This document shows, piece by piece, positions 40,465 to 51,241 of a stretch of 64,000 bases of DNA. The stretch spans positions 62,001 through 126,000 of the forward strand of contig CAMZHX010000006.1 in assembly GCA_947307055.1 (NCBI GenBank), read 5' to 3'. Each line of letters starts with the position of its first letter. The first letter of the stretch is position 1. The translations under genes and the position numbers were made by a program. The DNA is from an uncultured Selenomonadales bacterium. GTDB taxonomy: Bacteria; Bacillota; Negativicutes; Selenomonadales; Selenomonadaceae. Below the pieces are notes generated by a model that searched no databases, had not been told where the DNA came from, and was given only the letters and a program-made list of their open reading frames with translations.

Positions 40465-41648
40465 AAAATCGCCCCCTTGTAAGCCGATGCAATCGCTATG
40501 CCGCCCATTGAACGTTCGAAAATTTTATCGACGCCGCCGAGATTCGCGCCGACCACGTGCAGATTTTCGTAGAGAACTGCACCGTTCTCATCAATCGGAT
40601 TCAAGTTAGCGTCGGTCAAAATGCCCGTCATGGAAAAACCTTGCGGCTTATCGCTGAAAAGTTGCACGTTGCTCCAATTATCCGCGCCCGTCGGGAAGAA
40701 GACCGGCAAATCAAAAATCGGCTCGCGTGGGTTGTCGAAGTCGCGCATAACAATTCCGCCGCTATAAAAGCCGCCCGTCGCTAAAATTACTTTCCGCGCA
40801 GGGAAAATTTTTTCGCGAACGGCATTTTCAACAACGACACCCTGAACCGTTTTGCCGTCGACGACGCCGCGAATAACTTTGGAGTTCTCGAAAATCTTGA
40901 CGCCCGATTTCTGCAGATATTTTACAAAGGCGCGTTGAAGTTTGATACCGGGCGGCGATGGCGGCAAGCAAGTCGTCTCGATAAGTTCTGCGCGGAGTTG
41001 CGATTTGATTGCGGCGCGTAATGAATTTCCTTCCAAGCCCAAAATCGGCGGAATGATAATCACGTCGTCATCGCTTGCAGGTAAAGTCTTCAAGGCGTCG
41101 GCTAAAATTTCTTCCGTCAAAATTTGCGCGGCGTCCATGCAAGTAATGTCGCGCCCGCCTAAAAGTTCAACGTCGAGCTTAGCGACTTCAAAAGTTTTAT
41201 CGGGGAAATATTTTTTGAGATTGTCAGCGAGCATCGCGGCGTAAAAATCCTTCAAGCCCGTAATGTTCACGACAAAAATTTTCTTCTTATCGGCAAGGCG
41301 CGAGGCGTCCATACTTTCGGGCACCAGCGCGGAATATTTCAAAGTTCCAACCGCCGTCACAATCGGGATTTGCGCACTAAGTCTGCCGTTATAGGGGAGG
41401 TCGGCTTGGGCGGCAATGTCGCAGAAAAATTTAGCCGCCGTGTCGCAATTCTTTAAACCGATTTTCTGATAGGGGTGATGCGCGGGAAGATTTTCAAACG
41501 AGCCAAAGTCAATCGCGCCGCTCGCCAATGGCAACGAGCCCGACCCGTAAGTCAGCACAGCAACTTTTTGCCCGCGATTTGCCGCGACCGCCGCCGCCAT
41601 AAATCCCGCAAGCCCGCCGCCAATAACGATAACGTCAGAAGTTTTCAT
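40461..41648 (-). CDS. glpB: Anaerobic glycerol-3-phosphate dehydrogenase subunit B
   Basis: SDVIVIGGGLAGFMAAAVAANRGQKVAVLTYGSGSLPLASGAIDF; ATGA overlaps with both neighbours. Confidence 0.92.
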   Translation of the reverse strand: MKTSDVIVIGGGLAGFMAAAVAANRGQKVAVLTYGSGSLPLASGAIDFGSFENLPAHHPYQKIGLKNCDTAAKFFCDIAAQADLPYNGRLSAQIPIVTAVGTLKYSALVPESMDASRLADKKKIFVVNITGLKDFYAAMLADNLKKYFPDKTFEVAKLDVELLGGRDITCMDAAQILTEEILADALKTLPASDDDVIIIPPILGLEGNSLRAAIKSQLRAELIETTCLPPSPPGIKLQRAFVKYLQKSGVKIFENSKVIRGVVDGKTVQGVVVENAVREKIFPARKVILATGGFYSGGIVMRDFDNPREPIFDLPVFFPTGADNWSNVQLFSDKPQGFSMTGILTDANLNPIDENGAVLYENLHVVGANLGGVDKIFERSMGGIAIASAYKGAIL

Positions 41649-43291
41649 TGCGCCTCACCCCCTGAAGTTTCATTACGCATTACGCATTGCGCATTTCGCA
41701 TTGCCATTGACAGTTCGTAAATTGAGCGTGTCATTTCGGTTTCACGGAGCGTCCTGCCCAAAAGCACCGGTCTAATTCCTTTCCAACGCCCTTGCAAAAA
41801 TTCTTTCATGCGGGTTAGTGAATCTTTCGCGGTCGACTCGACGCCCATATCAGCGAAGACTGCCGCCGCCCTCAAAGCGCAGAAGTTGCCTTGACAAGTA
41901 CCCATGCCAATACGAGTTCTGCGTCTAACGTCGTTGACAATAAAGCTTGTGTCGTCTTTGCAAATTTCCTCGACCTCTGCGCGGGTAACATTTTCACATT
42001 CGCAAACCAATTCGCGGCTTTCGGGGTCAGCTTCCAGACGCTCAACAACTTTTTTGAACCGGTCAACACCTAAACGAGTTGCCGCAAGGTTGACGCCATA
42101 AGACGGGAAAAATTTTCTAGCGCGGTCAATATCGGCTTGCAGAACTTCTTCGACAAGTGGTTCCTCAGCAGTTCGGCAAGGCGTGTTGTTGCCGAGCTTG
42201 GCGCAGATTTGATTGCACATTTTCTCCGCCATAAGTCTGTACGTCGTGAACTTGCCGCCGACAATCGTAAACAAGCCCTTTAAACCGTCCTGCTCATGGT
42301 CGACGATTGCAAAACCTCTCGACGCGCTACGACCAACTGCGCCTCCCGGCGGAATGTAAAGCGGTCTGGAACCCGCGAAGGTGCGCAAAATCCTAAAGTC
42401 GCGCAAGTCCTCAAAAGTTTGCTCACCGATTTTCAAAAGGCTCTCGACCTCTTCGCGACTAGTGCTCGTGTCTTCGGGATTCGGGACGCTCACTGACGAC
42501 GTGCCGAGAATTGTAATCGAGCCGTGTGGAACAAAAATATCGCCGTCGGAAGACTTATGCAACCGATTGACGACGTGATTGACGATGCGCTGATTGAACG
42601 CAATCAAAGTTCCTTTGTCGGGCTGAACGCCGATTTCAACGCCGGCGAGTTTTCCGACAAAACCTGCCCAACCGCCCGACGCATTGACCGCAATATCGCA
42701 AGCAATTTCGTAAGTCTCGCCGGTGAATTGGTCGCGAACTTTGACGCCGCGCAATTCGCCATTGACGGTATCAAAGCCGATAACCTCTGTGTAAGTCTTA
42801 ACCTGCCCGCCGTAACGTTTCGACGAATCGACGAGTTGCCACGCCATACGGAAACCGTCAACTGCCGCATCGGGCACAAGGTACGCGCTTTTAACGTGCT
42901 TGCGAGAAAGTCGCGGCTCCAATCTGAAAGCTTCCTCAAGAGTTATGGGAGTTGCCTCGATTCCGCTATCCGCGCAGCCTTTGACCCAAAGTTCCTCGTA
43001 AGCAGGGTCGTCAATGTCGAGCCGCGTGAACATACCGCCGCAAGGTTCAACGCACGACTTGCCGATTTTGCGCATGATTTGATTTTCGATAATGCATTCC
43101 CGCGCCGCCTCCTGGTCTTTGACGGCATAACGTCCGCCGCTGTGCAGGAGTCCGTGATAGCGCGAGCTTGCACCGTTGACCAAGTCATTTTTCTCGACCA
43201 GCAGAGCCTTGACGCCGCGCATAGATAAATCGCGCAGGATTCCAAGCCCAGTAGCTCCGCCGCCGATTACAACGACCGTTGCCTTTTCCAT
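41645..43291 (-). CDS. glpA: Anaerobic glycerol-3-phosphate dehydrogenase subunit A
   Basis: MEKATVVVIGGGATGLGILRDLSMRGVKALLVEKNDLVNGASSRYHGLLHSGGRYAVKD; BFD-type CECENVTRAEVE..C. Confidence 0.95.
   Translation of the reverse strand: MEKATVVVIGGGATGLGILRDLSMRGVKALLVEKNDLVNGASSRYHGLLHSGGRYAVKDQEAARECIIENQIMRKIGKSCVEPCGGMFTRLDIDDPAYEELWVKGCADSGIEATPITLEEAFRLEPRLSRKHVKSAYLVPDAAVDGFRMAWQLVDSSKRYGGQVKTYTEVIGFDTVNGELRGVKVRDQFTGETYEIACDIAVNASGGWAGFVGKLAGVEIGVQPDKGTLIAFNQRIVNHVVNRLHKSSDGDIFVPHGSITILGTSSVSVPNPEDTSTSREEVESLLKIGEQTFEDLRDFRILRTFAGSRPLYIPPGGAVGRSASRGFAIVDHEQDGLKGLFTIVGGKFTTYRLMAEKMCNQICAKLGNNTPCRTAEEPLVEEVLQADIDRARKFFPSYGVNLAATRLGVDRFKKVVERLEADPESRELVCECENVTRAEVEEICKDDTSFIVNDVRRRTRIGMGTCQGNFCALRAAAVFADMGVESTAKDSLTRMKEFLQGRWKGIRPVLLGRTLRETEMTRSIYELSMAMRNAQCVMRNETSGGEAQ
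41671..41706. repeat. Heptanucleotide repeat (AATGCGT-type) inside the 3' end of glpA
   Basis: cattacgcattacgcattgcgcatttcgcattgcc; encodes the GlpA tail MAMRNAQCVMRNE. Confidence 0.85.
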
Positions 43292-43425
43292 ACTGCTCAC
43301 CCTCGTTAAATTTCTCCTGAAATTTTTATGTAAGATTCTATCGCACATTTGAACTTTGGTCAACCATTTTGGGAAAAATTTTCTGACAATAAAAAATCCC
43401 CTGCGCTTTGCAAGGGAAAATTTTT

Positions 43426-43755
43426 TCATTTAAGGAAACGTCTGCAAATAAGCTCGCCGATACACCAACCAGCTATCGCCGCGACAAGTCCGCGCCAACC
43501 GTCGCACCAAATGCACCACGTCACGACCGGAACGAAAATTATCGTCTTGACTTTGAGATTCGTGTTATGTCGGAAGAAATTTATAATGCGCGGCTTGTAT
43601 TCCTTCCAATTATAGATAAGACCGCCAATGCACCAGCCGATTATCGCCGCGAGTACGCCCAGCCAGCCGCTATACCAATAATTAACTAAGATGAGTAACG
43701 AGAAAAATAAAATCATAAAGCGCGTCCTGCCGAGTCGTCGTAAAAATTTTTTCAT
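43426..43755 (-). CDS. Small membrane protein with internal duplication
   Basis: WYSGWLGVLAAIIGWCIGGLIYN and WCDGWRGLVAAIAGWCIGELICR repeats. Confidence 0.65.
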   Translation of the reverse strand: MKKFLRRLGRTRFMILFFSLLILVNYWYSGWLGVLAAIIGWCIGGLIYNWKEYKPRIINFFRHNTNLKVKTIIFVPVVTWCIWCDGWRGLVAAIAGWCIGELICRRFLK

Positions 43756-43827
43756 GATGTGCTCCTCTCTAGCCGAATAAGAAAGCGCGGGGGGGAACCT
43801 CGCGCCTGATTTTTTGCTGATTACAAA

Positions 43828-43974
43828 TTACTTTTTCTGACGTTCGCAAACTTGATTGCCGACGGTGCAACTAGTCTTGCAGGCCGATTGGCATGAGGCT
43901 TGGCACTCGCCGCAACCGCCCTTTTTGAGCGTGGCTTGGAGAGTCGGTTTGTTGATTGTCTTGATGTGTTTCAT
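43828..43974 (-). CDS. scfA: SCIFF ranthipeptide precursor (six cysteines in forty-five residues)
   Basis: Manual translation: MKHIKTINKPTLQATLKKGGCGECQASCQSACKTSCTVGNQVCERQKK*; preceded by gaggaggaatttt RBS; below the length cutoff of the supplied ORF track. Confidence 0.88.
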   Translation of the reverse strand: MKHIKTINKPTLQATLKKGGCGECQASCQSACKTSCTVGNQVCERQKK

Positions 43975-43993
43975 ATAAAATTCCTCCTCAAGA

Positions 43994-44034
43994 ACTAATC
44001 CCTAGTTCCTAGTTCCTAGTTCCTAGTCCCTAAA
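43994..44034. repeat. Heptanucleotide repeat (CTAGTTC-type)
   Basis: ctaatcc-ctagttc-ctagttc-ctagttc-ctagtcc-ctaaa. Confidence 0.85.
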
Positions 44035-44035
44035 T

Positions 44036-44992
44036 TTATCTTGTGCGGTCGACGATAAAATCTGCAACTTGCTCAAGGGCTCGCGCGACCGAAGGTTTTA
44101 GCGTCAGCGGCAAATTCACTCGCGCCGATTCGATATGCGCTTCCGCTCGCGTCCTGCAGTAGTCAACCGCATCCGTAGCTTGAATAATTTTTATCGCGGC
44201 GTCAACGTCCTGTCCGCTCGTGACGATTTCCCTAAGCTTTGCCGCCTCGTTGCTGACTTCCAAAGCTCGAAGAACCGGAAGAGTTATCACGCCGCTTTTG
44301 AGGTCGCCGCCGCGAGGTTTGCCCGTAATTTTCTCGTCGCCGAAAAAGTCTAACAAGTCATCGATAATCTGGAAGGCAAGTCCTAAGCTCGAACCGTAAG
44401 CCGTGAGGTTTTCGACTTCGCGCCTGTCCATATCGGAAACAATCGCGCCGAGCTTGCAACACGTCGACAAAAAAATTGCCGTCTTGAGATTTATCCGCGT
44501 GTAGTACTCGCTAAGGGTCGGCACCTCGTAAAGCGAGCGGTCTTGCATAATTTCGCCGACGCAGAGATTTTTAACGAGCTTAGACAAAGTGGTTGAGACT
44601 TCCGCGCCGTAATCATTTTCCGCGACGAGTTGGAAGGCTTTAGCGAAAAGATAATCGCCGACTAAAACCGCAATTTGCGCGCCGTATTTGGAATTGGTTG
44701 TTTCGACGCCGCGCCGCTTTTTTGACGTGTCAATAATATCGTCGTGAACAAGGCTTGCCGTATGAATCAATTCCAAAGTCACAGCAAGCGGCATAGATTT
44801 TTCGGGCGGGAAATTACTTTTGGAATTGGCGCACAGCAGGAAAAGCATCGGGCGCAATCTCTTTCCGCCTTTGAACAGAGGCTCGCAAGCCTGAAATATG
44901 AACGGGTCTTCGCCGATTGCCTGTCTTATTTGCTCTTCCAATGTCAGCAAATTTTTTGCCGCTACGTCGTTCAATGCCGCTACGAAATTCAA
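44036..44992 (-). CDS. Polyprenyl (long-chain) diphosphate synthase
   Basis: GGKRLRPML; LVHDDIIDTSKKRRG (DDxxD); FQIIDDLLDFFGD. Confidence 0.93.
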   Translation of the reverse strand: MNFVAALNDVAAKNLLTLEEQIRQAIGEDPFIFQACEPLFKGGKRLRPMLFLLCANSKSNFPPEKSMPLAVTLELIHTASLVHDDIIDTSKKRRGVETTNSKYGAQIAVLVGDYLFAKAFQLVAENDYGAEVSTTLSKLVKNLCVGEIMQDRSLYEVPTLSEYYTRINLKTAIFLSTCCKLGAIVSDMDRREVENLTAYGSSLGLAFQIIDDLLDFFGDEKITGKPRGGDLKSGVITLPVLRALEVSNEAAKLREIVTSGQDVDAAIKIIQATDAVDYCRTRAEAHIESARVNLPLTLKPSVARALEQVADFIVDRTR

Positions 44993-45118
44993 TCATCTCA
45001 CCCGCTCCAAAAAATTTTCCGTCATTCTATCACAGCATAAAGACAAAATCAATTAGTAATGTGGAATCAAAAAAGCCCCGACCAAAGTCGAGGCAAAATT
45101 TCTATGTAAGAGCAAATT

Positions 45119-46864
45119 TTAATACTGGAATTTCTGCAGAGAGTTCTGGAGGTCTTGAGCGAGGCGAGCAAGTTCATCAGCCGCAGAGGAAATTTCTTCA
45201 GCAGATGCCGATTGCTGTTGAGCCGCCGCAGAAACACTTTCCATTTCTTTTGAAACGCCAATGCCTTTGTCCAAAATCTTCTCGGAACGGTCGCGGATAA
45301 CGTAGGTAAGTTTTTCGACTTCCTTGAGTTCGTTGACCATGTTCTTTGCTTCCTTTTCGACGTTCTGGGAAGCAGTGCTGATGCTGTCGAAGGTGGAGCG
45401 CAGTCTTTCGACCGATTGAGTACCTGTACGGACAGCGGCGTTACCTTTTTGCATGGAGTCGACCGCGTCAGTTGTATCGGATTGAATGTCGCCAATTAGC
45501 GTGCCAATCTTCTGCGCGGCCTCTTGCGATTCTTCGGCGAGCTTGCGGACTTCTTCGGAAACGACCGCGAATCCGCGACCATGTTCACCAGCGCGAGCCG
45601 CCTCAATAGCCGCGTTCAATGCAAGCAAGTTAGTTTGTTCAGCAATGCCGCTGATAGCCTCGACAATTTGCCCGATTTCTTGCGAGCGTTTGCCGAGCTT
45701 GTCGACAGTCAAAGCCGAATCATTAACGATTTTCTCAACGCTGATAATCTGATTAACTGCAGTCTCGACAGCTTCAGTACCGGCAGTCGCCTCGTTGTTA
45801 GCGTCGGCAACGTGCGCGGAAACTTTATCAGCGGTCTTGGTCAAGTGGTCGATAGAATTGAGCGCGTTGTTGATAGCGTCCATAGCGTCATTAACGTAGG
45901 TTTGCTGCTCGACGACTGCGCCCGCCGAATTGGTAACGGATTGCGCGACCTGCTCGGAAGCCTGCGCGGATTGATGAGCACTAGCAGTAAGCTCTTGAGA
46001 GGACGCCGCGAATTGGCTTGAAGAGTCGCTGGTCTGGTGAATCAATTTGCTGATAGCCTGGCGCATTTCGCGAACAGCAAGAGCCATAGCTCCGAACTCG
46101 TCGCCGCGGTCAGCGTCAAGCAAATCGGTGCGGCGGAAGTCGCCATCTTTGAGCAGGTGCAGAGCTTGAACCATATTGCTAAGCGGATTGGTAACAGCTT
46201 TGGTGATTGAAACGCTCATAAGAATCAAGATAACGAAAGTGCCGCCGAGCGCGATAAACAAATTGCGAACGGAAGCCGCAATGCCTTCGTTACTGGCTTC
46301 GATTGTCTTGTCGGAATCTTCATAGGCCTTTTGTTGAATGACTAAGATAGCATCGCCGCAAGAAACTGCATAGGGCATAACTTCATTTTGATAGAATTCA
46401 AGCGAAGCATTTCTATGCGCGGCAATAGCTGAGGTGTCGCCCACAGGAGATTTCATTTGGAACATTTTATCCGCGCCGGTTTTGAATTTAGTCCATTCAC
46501 GTTCGGCCGCGTCGACCTGCGCACGAGCTTGCGGGTCGTCCTTAACAATTTCTTCGTAGAGTTTCAAGGACTCTTCCAACTCTTTAACGCCGCCGTTGTA
46601 CTTATCGAGGCGGGATTGATAAAGTGCAGGGTCGACCGTCAAAGGAGCCAAGACCGCTTGAACTTGAGCATAGCGGACGGCGTGACGGCAACGACCAATT
46701 TCAAAAATGCCTTTTAAGTAGGTCTGACTGATTTTGTCCAAATCGCTTTGAGCCGTCATTACAGCGAAATATCCGACAAGCCCGATGACAATCATACCAA
46801 TTAGCGCGATAACGTTCAGCAATAATAGTTTGTAGGCAACGCGCATGTTGTTCAACCAAGACAT
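45119..46864 (-). CDS. Methyl-accepting chemotaxis protein
   Basis: 4HB_MCP-like N-term, [48 protein letters not shown]. Confidence 0.95.
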   Translation of the reverse strand: MSWLNNMRVAYKLLLLNVIALIGMIVIGLVGYFAVMTAQSDLDKISQTYLKGIFEIGRCRHAVRYAQVQAVLAPLTVDPALYQSRLDKYNGGVKELEESLKLYEEIVKDDPQARAQVDAAEREWTKFKTGADKMFQMKSPVGDTSAIAAHRNASLEFYQNEVMPYAVSCGDAILVIQQKAYEDSDKTIEASNEGIAASVRNLFIALGGTFVILILMSVSITKAVTNPLSNMVQALHLLKDGDFRRTDLLDADRGDEFGAMALAVREMRQAISKLIHQTSDSSSQFAASSQELTASAHQSAQASEQVAQSVTNSAGAVVEQQTYVNDAMDAINNALNSIDHLTKTADKVSAHVADANNEATAGTEAVETAVNQIISVEKIVNDSALTVDKLGKRSQEIGQIVEAISGIAEQTNLLALNAAIEAARAGEHGRGFAVVSEEVRKLAEESQEAAQKIGTLIGDIQSDTTDAVDSMQKGNAAVRTGTQSVERLRSTFDSISTASQNVEKEAKNMVNELKEVEKLTYVIRDRSEKILDKGIGVSKEMESVSAAAQQQSASAEEISSAADELARLAQDLQNSLQKFQY

Positions 46865-46879
46865 AAAAACTATTCCGTT

Positions 46880-47240
46880 ACTGAGAACTTATAAAAAGCG
46901 ATAAGCTTTTAAGTCCCATTCCTGCTTCTTAGAGTCCGCTTTCGCCTTCGCTACTCACGTTTGCTGTAACTCTCCACAGGCGTGAATTCCCCGCTAACGA
47001 ACGGGTACATATTGCAAGTGTCGTGTTGGTGACTACCTTGCAATACCAGCAACTTTTGTCCTTTCGTAATATTCAGCAAAAAGTCTGTCTGTCCAATGCA
47101 CATTCCATCATCGCTTGGTTCTCGCTAGGTTTGTGCGGGGTTACAGGTGCCGGTCCCGGCTCGTGCTACATTTGGTAGTCTCAGCTTCGGCAGTTACGTC
47201 CCTCGTCGCACCACCTTATAACTTTATAAGGCTTTTATTT
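46880..47240 (-). mobile_element. Putative non-autonomous IS200/IS605-derived element (PATE-like)
   Basis: Bounded by subterminal hairpins cttat-aaaaagcg-ataag (46888-46905) and ccttataactttataagg (47214-47231); internal minus-strand sequence resembles the tnpB 3' end (GEFTPVESYSKRE / gaagcaggaa); several internal stem-loops; no transposase ORF. Confidence 0.4.
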
Positions 47241-47579
47241 TTTATTTAATCGTTTTCCGCCCCCTCCCGAAAGCGTTCCTTTCCGCGTTATTTTTTAAAC
47301 AAATCGATTGTAATTTAACGTAAAAGGAATGTCAAATATTTGTGTCGCTTTGTCAACAAAAATTGGCGACATAATCAATCCGTGCTATGATAGCATAAAT
47401 GGCGGCACTAAGTCTAGGATTTTAAAAAATTTCCTTTTATTGGATTGTCAATCAAGCTTTGTCACATATGTATTGTAATTCTACGCGGCTTTGGTACGGA
47501 AAAAACTTGAAAACGGCAACAATAAGTGATAAACTATCGCTGGTTTTATTTCTGAATTATTTTTTGGAGGTAGTTTATT

Positions 47580-48596
47580 TTGGCAAAGACTTATTACGAC
47601 CAAGATGTCAACTGGGAAATTCTTAATGGTAAGACCGTCGCGATTATCGGTTACGGCTCGCAAGGACACGCACACGCGCTTAACCTTAAAGAAAGCGGCG
47701 TTAATGTCGTTGTCGGTTTGTATGAGGGCTCGAAGTCCAAAGCTGTCGCTGAAAAAGCCGGCTTGAAAGTTCTCAACGTCGCCGACGCAGTTAAAATCGC
47801 TGATATTACGATGGTGCTTATCCCTGACGAGAAACAGGCCGACGTTTACAAAAACGAAATCGCGCCCAATCTCAAGAGCGGCTCCGCATTGGCATTTGCG
47901 CACGGCTTCAACATTCACTTTAAACAAATCGTTCCGGCAGCTGATATTGATGTTTTCATGGTTGCTCCCAAAGGTCCGGGTCATTTGGTACGCAGAATTT
48001 TTGTTGAGGGCGGCGGCGTCCCCGATGTCTTCGCGGTTGAGCAGGACGCTTCGGGTCATTGCTTCGACATTGCCCTTGCTTATGCTCGCGGTATCGGCGG
48101 CACCCGCGCAGGCGTCCTTCAAACCACGTTCAAGGAAGAGACCGAGACAGACCTTTTCGGCGAACAGTGCGTCCTTTGCGGCGGCGTCACTCATTTGATT
48201 CAAAACGGCTTTGAAGTTTTGGTCGCGGCAGGTTATCAGCCCGAAATCGCTTACTTCGAGACCTTCCACGAGATGAAACTTATCGTCGACCTTATGTACG
48301 AGGGCGGCATGGCGAAAATGCGCAAGTCCATTAGCGACACCGCCGAATATGGCGACTACACGACCGGTCCGAAAATCATTACGCCGGAAGTCCGCAAGGC
48401 TATGGAAAAGGCATTGGCGGAGATTCAAGACGGTAGCTTTGCTCGCAACTGGCTCGTCGAAAACAGAGCGGCGGGTCGCGCCAATTTCCTTGCACAACGC
48501 AGAATCCACGCCGAACATCAAATCGAAGTCGTCGGCAAAAAACTGCGCGGCATGATGAGCTGGCTTAAAGACGGCTCTGACCTCTCGAAAGACTAA
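47580..48596 (+). CDS. ilvC: Ketol-acid reductoisomerase (NADP+)
   Basis: [40 protein letters not shown] start after ggaggt. Confidence 0.97.
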   Translation: MAKTYYDQDVNWEILNGKTVAIIGYGSQGHAHALNLKESGVNVVVGLYEGSKSKAVAEKAGLKVLNVADAVKIADITMVLIPDEKQADVYKNEIAPNLKSGSALAFAHGFNIHFKQIVPAADIDVFMVAPKGPGHLVRRIFVEGGGVPDVFAVEQDASGHCFDIALAYARGIGGTRAGVLQTTFKEETETDLFGEQCVLCGGVTHLIQNGFEVLVAAGYQPEIAYFETFHEMKLIVDLMYEGGMAKMRKSISDTAEYGDYTTGPKIITPEVRKAMEKALAEIQDGSFARNWLVENRAAGRANFLAQRRIHAEHQIEVVGKKLRGMMSWLKDGSDLSKD

Positions 48597-48680
48597 TTTT
48601 ATTACGGTAAATACTTTGGGAGTCGGGAGTAAAATTTTTTGCTCTCGGCTCTTTGCTGTTATATCGGGAGAAATTTTTTT

Positions 48681-49925
48681 ATGAGCGATGATAACTTATT
48701 TTATCGGCGAATGAATATGGCGGATACCTTTTTAAAGCTACCGCCCGAATTTATGGCAGATATTGATTTGGCGGAGTGGTATCCCGATTTTTGGAAACTG
48801 GTCGGCTTGCATTATCACAAGACAAAATTTTCTGCGGAGGAAAAAGATATTTGTCAGCGAATTCTCGACGTGGCAAGCAGTGAAAAAAATCAAATCCGCC
48901 GACAATATTTCGCGCTGATATTTCTTTTGTTCGGCAAGTTTCAAGAGTTCTCCAAGCTTGTCAATCAAAGCTTTTGGTCGGCTCAGCTGAAAAAAGATTT
49001 CGCGGCGTTCGTAAAATGGGATTCGATTATAAATAGCTCTCTGACTTCGGAGGCGCGGAAAATTATTTTGTACAATAAGGAAATTTCGGCATTGTTGCAA
49101 GAAAAATATTCCGCGCTGATAAAAAAACATTCGCAAGCCGTCATAAACAAAAAATCTTGTCCGCAGGTTTCGGATTATAAAATTTATTATTGCTGGCTGC
49201 AGGGCGAAAAAAATTTGCCGCCGATTGTCCGTTGCTGTTATAATTCTCTCAAGCAAAACGCCGGACGTTATAAAATCGTTTTCATTGACGGACGAAATTT
49301 TTCAAACTACGTCGACATTGCGCCGCACATTTGGGATAAGTTCCGAGCTGGCAAAATTTCTCCCGCGCACTTCTCTGACATCTTGCGCGTAAATCTTTTG
49401 GAACGTTACGGCGGCTTGTGGCTCGACTCGACAATTTTAGTCACGGTGTCTTTGGAGAATCACAGAAATTTTTGGCAGTTGCCGTATTTCACGCAGAAAT
49501 TTTTGCACGCGGTCGATTATCCTAACGCCTACAACAAAATGCTTAACTGGTGCGTTTCCTATGCTCGTTGGGCGACCTTTATTCAGGGCACGGCGATTAT
49601 TCATAATCCGCTGTTCGCCTTCGAGAAAGATTTTTATAACGAGTACTGGCGCGACTTCGACAGCGTGATTGATTATAACCTTATGGATTTTATGATGAAT
49701 ATCGCTTACGAAAATATTCCAAGCGTGAAGAAAATTTTTGACGACGTACCGATTAACAACGTCGAAGTCTGGACTTTGCTAAATCATCTGACCGATAATT
49801 ACTCGGAATTCCCTTTCGACAAAATTTTAGGCGATACTTTTCTGCACAAATTGAATTGGAGAGACAATCCCGAAATGACGCCGAAAAGCTCGGTTATCAG
49901 AGAAATTTTGAGGCGTTACGCATAA
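48681..49925 (+). CDS. Capsular polysaccharide synthesis/glycosyltransferase (Caps_synth-like)
   Basis: [39 protein letters not shown]...[20 protein letters not shown]. Confidence 0.85.
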   Translation: MSDDNLFYRRMNMADTFLKLPPEFMADIDLAEWYPDFWKLVGLHYHKTKFSAEEKDICQRILDVASSEKNQIRRQYFALIFLLFGKFQEFSKLVNQSFWSAQLKKDFAAFVKWDSIINSSLTSEARKIILYNKEISALLQEKYSALIKKHSQAVINKKSCPQVSDYKIYYCWLQGEKNLPPIVRCCYNSLKQNAGRYKIVFIDGRNFSNYVDIAPHIWDKFRAGKISPAHFSDILRVNLLERYGGLWLDSTILVTVSLENHRNFWQLPYFTQKFLHAVDYPNAYNKMLNWCVSYARWATFIQGTAIIHNPLFAFEKDFYNEYWRDFDSVIDYNLMDFMMNIAYENIPSVKKIFDDVPINNVEVWTLLNHLTDNYSEFPFDKILGDTFLHKLNWRDNPEMTPKSSVIREILRRYA

Positions 49926-49947
49926 AAATTTTAGGAGAGTGATACGA

Positions 49948-51216
49948 ATGGCAATGACAATGAGCGAAAAAATTCTCGCCCGTCACGCAGGGCTTGAGAG
50001 CGTCGAGGCGGGACAACTAGTCATCTGCGACTTGGATTTAGTAATGGCAAACGACGTGACGGGGCCGCCGTCAATCAAGGAGTTTGAAAAAATTGGGCGA
50101 CCTGTTTTCAATCCGGAAAAAATTGCGCTGATTCCAGACCACTTCCAACCCGCAAAGGACATCAAAAGCGCAGACTTGGCTAAGATTATGCGCGACTTCG
50201 CCCGCAAAAATAAAATCGTGCACTACTACGAACAAGGGCGCGTCGGCATTGAACATGTCATCTTGCCGGAATTCGGAATCGTCGCGCCTGGCATGTTGAT
50301 AATCGGCGCGGACAGTCACACTTGCACTTATGGCGCAGTCAATGCTTTTTCGACGGGCGTCGGCACAACAGATTTAGCCGTCGGGCTTGCGACCGGCAAG
50401 GCGTGGTTCAAAGTCCCCGAAACGATTAACGTCCACTTGACCGGCAAGAAGCCTAAGAACATTTGCGGCAAAGATGTTATCTTGACGCTAATTGGGAAAA
50501 TCGGTGTGGACGGCGCACTTTACAAAGCGTTGGAGTTCACGGGCGAGGGCGTCGCGGAACTTTCTATGACTGACCGCTTGACGATTTCAAACATGGCGAT
50601 TGAGGCGGGTGCAAAGGCGGGCGTCTTCCCGTTCGACGAGGTCACCCAACTTTATGTCTCGCGCCGCGTCAAAAAATTATTCGAGCCCGTCACGCCAGAT
50701 AGCGACGCTAAATACTGCGCGACCGTCGAAATAAATCTTAGCGAGCTTAAACCGGTCGTCGCCCTGCCGCATTTGCCCGAAAATGTCAAGACCGTCGAGG
50801 AGCTCGGCGAAATCAAAATCAATCAAGTTGTTATCGGCTCGTGTACAAATGGCCGCCTTGAGGATTTGGGAATTGCGGCGGGGATTCTGCGCGGGAAAAA
50901 AGTTCATCCCGATGTTCGTTGCATAATCATTCCGGGCAGTCAGGAAATTTACAAAGAGGCGATGCATTGCCATTGGATTGACATTTTCATCGACGCGGGC
51001 TGCGTAGTGAGTTGTCCGACTTGCGGGCCGTGCTTGGGAGGTTACATGGGCATTTTGAGCGCGGGCGAACGTTGCGTCTCGACGACCAACAGGAATTTCC
51101 GCGGGCGCATGGGTCACGTCGACAGCGAAGTTTATTTGGCAAGTCCATTTGTCGCGGCGGCGTCCGCTATCACTGGGAAAATTTCTACTCCGGAAGAAGT
51201 TATTGATAATGCGTAA
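49948..51216 (+). CDS. leuC: 3-isopropylmalate dehydratase large subunit
   Basis: [47 protein letters not shown]. Confidence 0.95.
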   Translation: MAMTMSEKILARHAGLESVEAGQLVICDLDLVMANDVTGPPSIKEFEKIGRPVFNPEKIALIPDHFQPAKDIKSADLAKIMRDFARKNKIVHYYEQGRVGIEHVILPEFGIVAPGMLIIGADSHTCTYGAVNAFSTGVGTTDLAVGLATGKAWFKVPETINVHLTGKKPKNICGKDVILTLIGKIGVDGALYKALEFTGEGVAELSMTDRLTISNMAIEAGAKAGVFPFDEVTQLYVSRRVKKLFEPVTPDSDAKYCATVEINLSELKPVVALPHLPENVKTVEELGEIKINQVVIGSCTNGRLEDLGIAAGILRGKKVHPDVRCIIIPGSQEIYKEAMHCHWIDIFIDAGCVVSCPTCGPCLGGYMGILSAGERCVSTTNRNFRGRMGHVDSEVYLASPFVAAASAITGKISTPEEVIDNA

Positions 51217-51228
51217 TGCGTAATGAAA
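51208..51228. repeat. AATGCGT heptanucleotide repeat at the leuC stop codon
   Basis: aatgcgtaatgcgtaatgaaa; shared with 41671-41706 and 58499-58586. Confidence 0.8.
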
Positions 51229-51241
51229 TGAGGAATTGGAA

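Noticed and set aside
42524-43228. 234-aa plus-strand ORF opposite glpA
   Set aside because: Antisense shadow of glpA; no recognisable motifs.
46870-47240. RNase P RNA, tmRNA, T-box, TPP, c-di-GMP-I or cobalamin riboswitch
   Set aside because: Checked for signature sequences (GAGGAAAGUC, tmRNA tag, GGGTGG T-box, paired TPP elements, GEMM core) and none fit; IS605-like relic is the better hypothesis.
47481-48521. 346-aa minus-strand ORF opposite ilvC
   Set aside because: Antisense shadow of ilvC; composition mirrors the sense codons.
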